Below are positions 37,345 through 41,710 of a stretch of DNA of 41,710 bases, one piece after another. The notes under the pieces were generated by a model that searched no databases, was not told the DNA's origin, and saw only the letters and a list, made by a program, of their open reading frames with translations. The translations under genes were made by a program, and so were the position numbers. Origin of the DNA: a virus; the IMG/VR virus record IMGVR_UViG_3300017991_001466, positions 1 to 41,710 of that record; one strand, given 5' to 3'. Within the stretch, counting starts at the first letter, position 1. Each line of letters opens with the position of its first letter.

Positions 37345-38778
37345 CTAGAACGTCAGCGTTCCGTTGCCACGTACAACCCCATAGGGGTGTGTCGGGGCAA
37401 CGTCGCTAGTGGCTCCGGCGAGAAGCAAGTCATCCACCTCGTCGATACCGGGGAGCTGGTGCAGAATCCCGGAGAGACGGTTGTAGCGGGCAGGCTTCCC
37501 GATGGGGAGGTCATTCAGGTAAGCTGCCACAGCGTCAGCCGCGACAGTTCGACCGTAGGCACTATCGAAACCTGACTTGAACGTCAGGGTTGCAGAGACA
37601 GTCGGGTTCGTCACAGAGAACGGAGGGCGCACTCGGATCGAGTAGCCAACAGGACGCCAACCACGGTTGCTCAGGTCGTCAGGCTCTCCTGTGAGCTTAC
37701 CGGCTGCGGCCTGTACGAGACCGTCGTAGAAGCTGAACTGGCAACGAATCTTCTGAGTGATCGTCAGAGGCGATGCCAAAACGATCTGACCCCGATCACT
37801 GTCGACCCAGTAGTCGATGCCCTCTGTCTGAGCCACGTACCCGGCACCGTTGTCACGTTCAAGTGTCGCATTGACACCGTCGTTCCAAACCTCTAGTGCC
37901 TTCTTTGGGAGATCGACATAGAGGACGTTGCCGTTCGACTCGTACTCAAACCAGTTTCCTGTGCCGTAGCCGTAGGTTGTGGCGTCGACAGAACCTATGC
38001 TCGCAGCCTGTCCTGTACCGTCGTCTATGATTGCGTAGATTACGCCGACAACAGACGGAGCTGGAGCCGCAAACTCCTCGAAAAGAGCCGCGTGACGAAC
38101 CCGCTGCCCACCTGTGATTTCCACAGTCGTCAACAGGTTCTCGATGCCCAGCCAGGTACACTGACCGTGTGCTCGCCTAGCGGCGCGGGCGCGAGTCCGA
38201 AGGTTTGCATCAGATTCGCGGTCGTACCCACCAGCAGATTCTGATGCGGTGAGGAAGTCAGCGACACCAGCTATGGGCTGCCTGAGTGACAGAGCCGTAG
38301 CCGTGGGGATGCCATTGGCTCTGTCACCAGTAGCCAGAGCAACACCGTACACAAGGTTCGACTCGGCGGCTGTTGCGGGAATCAAGGCCGCCGCCTCCGT
38401 TCTGAATGCGATCTCAGACTGGGTAGCCGTCGCTTTGCGAATGAAGATTGTATCCGGGGGGATACTGATTGCCACCGGCCAGCTCCCGCCGATGGGGCGG
38501 AAACGTCCAGACACTCGGGCAGCCGTAGGGGGCTCCCTGACGGCTTCGTTCTCCATGGCACGCCTGTCGAGTAGGACACCACGGAGACCTTCCAGACTGC
38601 CAGCTTTGACAGCGCGGATCATCTCCATGTTGGCACTCGCGGCGAACATGGACTGCACTACTAGGAACGCTCTCTGAGTTGTACGTGCTGCAAACGGGTA
38701 TACCACCCCCGTCATGTTGCGGAAGATGGCTTTCCCGAGAGCAAAGAAGTCTTCGTGAGTCCAAGCTACGAGACGCAT
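37345..38778 (-). CDS. Baseplate J-like wedge protein
   Basis: A 477-residue protein. The conserved J-type segment reads ATALSLRQPIAGVADFLTASESAGGYDRESDANLRTRARA (split here only as one match), with G-V, A-G-G-x-D-x-E-S-D and R-x-R-A as in P2 gpJ, Mu gp47 and T4 gp6. An extended strand-rich C-terminus with DGLVQAAAGKLTG follows. J-type proteins form the wedge ring of the baseplate, marking a contractile tail. Its ATG overlaps the previous stop by one base. Confidence 0.88.
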   Translation of the reverse strand: MRLVAWTHEDFFALGKAIFRNMTGVVYPFAARTTQRAFLVVQSMFAASANMEMIRAVKAGSLEGLRGVLLDRRAMENEAVREPPTAARVSGRFRPIGGSWPVAISIPPDTIFIRKATATQSEIAFRTEAAALIPATAAESNLVYGVALATGDRANGIPTATALSLRQPIAGVADFLTASESAGGYDRESDANLRTRARAARRAHGQCTWLGIENLLTTVEITGGQRVRHAALFEEFAAPAPSVVGVIYAIIDDGTGQAASIGSVDATTYGYGTGNWFEYESNGNVLYVDLPKKALEVWNDGVNATLERDNGAGYVAQTEGIDYWVDSDRGQIVLASPLTITQKIRCQFSFYDGLVQAAAGKLTGEPDDLSNRGWRPVGYSIRVRPPFSVTNPTVSATLTFKSGFDSAYGRTVAADAVAAYLNDLPIGKPARYNRLSGILHQLPGIDEVDDLLLAGATSDVAPTHPYGVVRGNGTLTF

Positions 38779-40889
38779 CAGTTTCTCAAAGCTCCTGCGA
38801 GAACAACCGTGTCATCGTAGTGCTCGAACTTGACTTTCGAGGAGTACGTGACGACCGAGCCCTCTTGCTTCACGGACACCCACTCGACAGCGGCGATGCG
38901 GGGGTCTTGTTCCAGCCAATTTGAGATGAGACTTTGCCAGAGTCTCATCGTCGCAGCGCCCCGTGATTTCGTTCCGATTCTCAGCGGGATAACTGCTACC
39001 TGATCCGGCGTCACGCCACCGGACCCCTCCAGAACTACCGCAAGCTCCTGTTCAAAAGCCTTGACGCCAGAGACCATTGCGAAGTCGTACTCAGCCCAGA
39101 CGAAGTCGCCTGTGAGAGCATTCACCTCCCAGTCAATACCAAGGAAGAGGTCTTGCAGGGAGACGAGGTCGTGAGTCATCGCGATGTTCAGCAAGTTCTC
39201 CACCAGTTCAGCGGGGACCTTGGCATCGGGAGCGGCGACGTATATGGTGTCCCCCGGCCCTGCCTGGTAAGGCCCGGACTGAGGGGCAATGTACGGGTAG
39301 GTCAACCCGTTGATGAGTGCTATCTCAGGCCAGCGAGACCAGAGCCCGAGGAGTTCGGTTGCGATGGAGTAGATGGTGTCTGTGGACTTGACAGTGTACG
39401 CACGGAACAGCGGGGCCAGCGTGGTTGGGTCTCGCATACCGAGGACAGCCCTACGGAACGACGACAGCTCTGCTGGTGTACCAGTACCGTCTCCCCGTAC
39501 CCAACCAGGCAACAGCTTCGCCGCCAGGTAGGACAGAGGGTGCTGTGACGCCCCTCTCGGTCTCGTGGCCCTCGGAGTCCTGGCACCGTCCACAAACTCA
39601 GTGTCACCAGCCAGGAGAGCAGAGGCGAACTCATCTGATCGACCGTCGATCAGACTGGCACCACCTGTACGAGAAGTCCTGTGCATGTCAGCCGCCTCTG
39701 AAGCGGCGTCGATGCTAGGGGAGAACTCGGGGAGAGGAGCCAGGTCTGCCGCCATGTGACCGGTGAATACAAGGTCCAATGCGGCTTCAGCCGCCTCGAA
39801 TACGGAGTCATCCAGAGCAAGCTGGGTAGACTCCCCACCGGCTGAACCTGCCTCTGTGAGAGCGTCGTTGACTGAATCAAGGATGCCCTCGGCCCCAGCG
39901 TATACACCGAGGATAGCCGTGCGCGTAGGCGGGATGATGTACTGCTCCGCAAGGAACGGAACATCAAACTCCTGAGCACTGTTCGGCCTGTTCCTCACAG
40001 CCTTCTGGAACTCTTGCCCAAAAGCCATGGAGGCTGGGTTCTTCAGTGCCTCGTAGGAGGAGGCGGCTGTGTCAGACACAACCTTTGCCCCAAATTCGAG
40101 ACCTTGGACACCAGCCGACATTGCTGAAATCGACTCCTGTACCGGATTCATGAATGCGCTGATGAACCCTGTCGACACCTGTGTACCAAGCTGTGATACG
40201 AGCAAGATCGACCTGTCGATCAGACGCTTCCAGTTCTCCGAATTGGCACGAACGGACGCCATGAACTCCCACCAGGGAATCTGCACGGTGTACCGTACAG
40301 TCGACAGCACTTGAAGGTCGATGGCAAAGCCGTAACCCATCGGGCGAGCCGCTGTGCGCGTCTTACGGAAGTTCATAGGAACGACCTGCAAGAACTCGAC
40401 ATCCTTGTGGTTCAGGAACAGCATCGCGACTTCGTGAGGGCGGTAGCGTACTTCGGCAGCCCACCGAGCGAAGAAGTTATACAGAGCCATCCAGAGTGCA
40501 TAGCCGTCGTTGTTTCCAAGGACAGCGTCCGCACCAGGGATGACGTTGGAGACTGCGGAGATCGCGGAGGACACAGAGCTTCCGAAAGCACCGAGGTACT
40601 TGTTCAGGTCGCTCCTCTGCGGAAACTGACCGGTAGTACCACGGATGGAGATGGTGCCCGTACCAACCTCGTTGACCGAGACGTAGACTCCGTCTGCCTG
40701 GTCTGGGTGAACATCGTTCGGAAATGCCAGGTTCGAGTCTATGTCGGAAGGACCGGGGGCAAACGTGTACTCAAGTATGGGTCTTGAGGCATCTACCACA
40801 CCGCTCTGGATAGGAACGATGGACAGAGTGTAGATGCCCGACAGGTAGAACCCTTCCCTGTTTGGCGTGCGATGTTGGATCTGTAGCAT
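38778..40889 (-). CDS. Baseplate protein with LysM and gp25-like domains
   Basis: A 703-residue protein. The N-terminal 220 residues are strand-rich, the middle (230-450) helical and Ala/Ser-rich. A LysM-like domain at about 485-545 (YTVKSTDTIYSIATELLGLW through GDTIYVA) precedes a C-terminal domain at about 560-700 resembling the gp25/gpW wedge fold: DLFLGIDWEVNALTGDF, VSGVKAFEQELAVVLEG, VIPLRIGTKS. LysM domains in tail proteins join tube to baseplate or hub. Having both in one chain upstream of J suggests a combined hub-wedge linker. Confidence 0.8.
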   Translation of the reverse strand: MLQIQHRTPNREGFYLSGIYTLSIVPIQSGVVDASRPILEYTFAPGPSDIDSNLAFPNDVHPDQADGVYVSVNEVGTGTISIRGTTGQFPQRSDLNKYLGAFGSSVSSAISAVSNVIPGADAVLGNNDGYALWMALYNFFARWAAEVRYRPHEVAMLFLNHKDVEFLQVVPMNFRKTRTAARPMGYGFAIDLQVLSTVRYTVQIPWWEFMASVRANSENWKRLIDRSILLVSQLGTQVSTGFISAFMNPVQESISAMSAGVQGLEFGAKVVSDTAASSYEALKNPASMAFGQEFQKAVRNRPNSAQEFDVPFLAEQYIIPPTRTAILGVYAGAEGILDSVNDALTEAGSAGGESTQLALDDSVFEAAEAALDLVFTGHMAADLAPLPEFSPSIDAASEAADMHRTSRTGGASLIDGRSDEFASALLAGDTEFVDGARTPRATRPRGASQHPLSYLAAKLLPGWVRGDGTGTPAELSSFRRAVLGMRDPTTLAPLFRAYTVKSTDTIYSIATELLGLWSRWPEIALINGLTYPYIAPQSGPYQAGPGDTIYVAAPDAKVPAELVENLLNIAMTHDLVSLQDLFLGIDWEVNALTGDFVWAEYDFAMVSGVKAFEQELAVVLEGSGGVTPDQVAVIPLRIGTKSRGAATMRLWQSLISNWLEQDPRIAAVEWVSVKQEGSVVTYSSKVKFEHYDDTVVLAGALRN

Positions 40890-40891
40890 CT

Positions 40892-41710
40892 TTACTCCGT
40901 CTTGGTCACGTCGGAGAGATTTGTCGCATCCATGTCATCCATTGGTACAGGCGACAGCGGTGTGCTGGGTGGAGTCGGCTTGGACGGTCCACCTGTGAAA
41001 GCTACCGCAGAAGGCCCGCCGCCAGGGTAGTTCGTATACAGATGCACATGGTTGGCCGGTCCATCAGGGTCGTTGAAATATGCCCTGAAGGTCTCACCGA
41101 GAATGACCTTTTCTGCACCGTTACCCATGTCCACACGAACAGCACCACCATCGTTGAAAACCTTGAGAGCCAGTGTGCCGTCCACGTAGAACTCGACCAC
41201 CTTATCGTCTGGCACATCAACACGGATGTTGGAATCCTTGTCGATACGCGCAGTGACTTCGTTGTACTGGACACCCGCACGGGGGCCAGTTGTGGAGTCC
41301 TCGGACCACTCGGCAGCATCCTCACCAGCCCGAAGGTGGTTCAGGCACCCCGAGATGACGGGCCAGTCCCCGTCGACCCAGATGATCGCAACAAGATCAC
41401 CGTCAGACCCCATGACCTGCTCCCACACCCTGTCAGGGTCCTCCAAAGAGGGCACATCCTCGGCGGCTGTCAAGCTGACCTCGGATGCGTTGTTGATACC
41501 CTGAAACGTGGTCATGAGAGGCACGTTGTGGATGACGACGAACTCACGAATGAGCAGGACGTCATACTCAGTGAACATACCGTGAAGGTTGCTTTCAAGC
41601 TCCCTACCGGTTTCGTCTTTGTAGTGCTTACCGACTACGAGCCCGAGGGTCGGGAGCGCAGGGTAGGCGTTGGCGTCACGAGCACGACGAGCCTGGCTAC
41701 GTGACAACCA
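40892..41710 (-). CDS. Baseplate assembly protein V / gp5-like, 5' end outside window
   Basis: The frame is open to the window edge (codon TGG at 41708-41710), so the true start lies beyond. About 272 residues are visible. GSDGDLVAIIWVDGDWPVISGCLNHLRAGEDAAEW near residue 100-135 matches the OB-fold of gpV, Mu gp45 and T4 gp5, followed by strand repeats (DSNIRVDV, KVVEFYVDG, VRVDMGNGAEKVILGE) as in a needle shaft, and a Pro/Thr-rich tail. This is the central spike protein of a contractile tail. Confidence 0.8.
   Translation of the reverse strand, partial: WLSRSQARRARDANAYPALPTLGLVVGKHYKDETGRELESNLHGMFTEYDVLLIREFVVIHNVPLMTTFQGINNASEVSLTAAEDVPSLEDPDRVWEQVMGSDGDLVAIIWVDGDWPVISGCLNHLRAGEDAAEWSEDSTTGPRAGVQYNEVTARIDKDSNIRVDVPDDKVVEFYVDGTLALKVFNDGGAVRVDMGNGAEKVILGETFRAYFNDPDGPANHVHLYTNYPGGGPSAVAFTGGPSKPTPPSTPLSPVPMDDMDATNLSDVTKTE

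Larger units (their letters stand above)
808..41398. repeat. GATC-N7-GATC dyad family, at least 37 copies
   Basis: Two GATC with exactly seven bases between, best consensus TGATCNGANTCNGATCA (palindromic about a central base). Starts: 808, 1942, 3621, 5385, 6139, 6963, 8304, 8860, 10017, 11210, 11825, 13300, 13650, 14974, 16113, 16485, 16810, 18405, 19315, 20354, 21145, 22395, 23827, 24803, 26471, 27211, 28141, 29337, 29641, 30435, 31265, 32648, 33918, 36327, 37783, 39637, 41384. The 11-base offset breaks codon phase, so it cannot come from a protein repeat. Found by eye, so the list may be incomplete. Confidence 0.93.

Noticed and set aside
40206-40221. GATC-GACCTGTC-GATC as another dyad
   Set aside because: The spacer is eight bases, not seven, so it was left out of the family; the same applies to 25600-25620.

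Overview
The window looks like part of a large tailed-phage genome of myovirus type (contractile-tail baseplate genes), about 57% GC by eye, in which essentially every real gene is read from the minus strand. In transcription order it therefore runs from high to low coordinates. Shine-Dalgarno sites are strong (AGGAGG), many neighbouring genes overlap by ATGA or TGATG, and several GTG or TTG starts are supported by spacing, all pointing to a bacterial host that the sequence does not identify. I see no integrase and no recognisable lysogeny repressor. There is no canonical tRNA.

Layout, right to left. (1) 41710-33179 is a virion block: a gpV-like baseplate protein, a LysM plus gp25-like baseplate protein, a baseplate J protein, two large tail proteins and a duplicated 118-119 residue protein, closed by a strong intrinsic terminator. 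(2) 33178-32574 is a 605-base non-coding control region with a cluster of AGATCCGGT repeats, a promoter, and 8.8 copies of a 12-base repeat sitting in the loop of a perfect 12-base inverted repeat. (3) 32573-26710 is an accessory block of small genes with elaborate intercistronic RNA structures, then a lysis pair (secreted SleB-like hydrolase, holin candidate). (4) 26706-12292 and 12313-9599 hold replication and recombination: SF2 helicase, DnaB-like helicase, primase, an extremely acidic protein, a uracil-DNA-glycosylase/DNA polymerase I fusion, a single-strand binding protein, a ParB-like DNA-binding protein, a RecA-like recombinase, the SbcD/SbcC nuclease pair and a RuvC-like resolvase. (5) 8814-5398 is a 7-deazaguanine module: QueD, a DpdA-like transglycosylase, a ParB/DGQHR-like protein and QueE, suggesting that the phage modifies guanines in its DNA. 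(6) 5364-1 holds tail spikes or fibres, three tandem paralogues and a truncated glycosyltransferase.

The most unusual signals are not genes. At least 37 copies of a spaced dyad GATC-N7-GATC (best consensus TGATCNGANTCNGATCA) are scattered through the window, where about one would be expected, and many sit exactly on stop codons or gene junctions. Four copies of a shared promoter (AAAGTTTCC, N14, GGACATAAT) drive the middle blocks. Four hairpins share a nine-base loop, five leaders carry a CTGGG/CCCAG mini-hairpin near the ribosome-binding site, and two short tRNA-like elements without a D arm punctuate the accessory operon. The ParB/KorB-type protein is a reasonable candidate reader of the dyad. 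All functional links are inferences from sequence read by eye; no searches were run.
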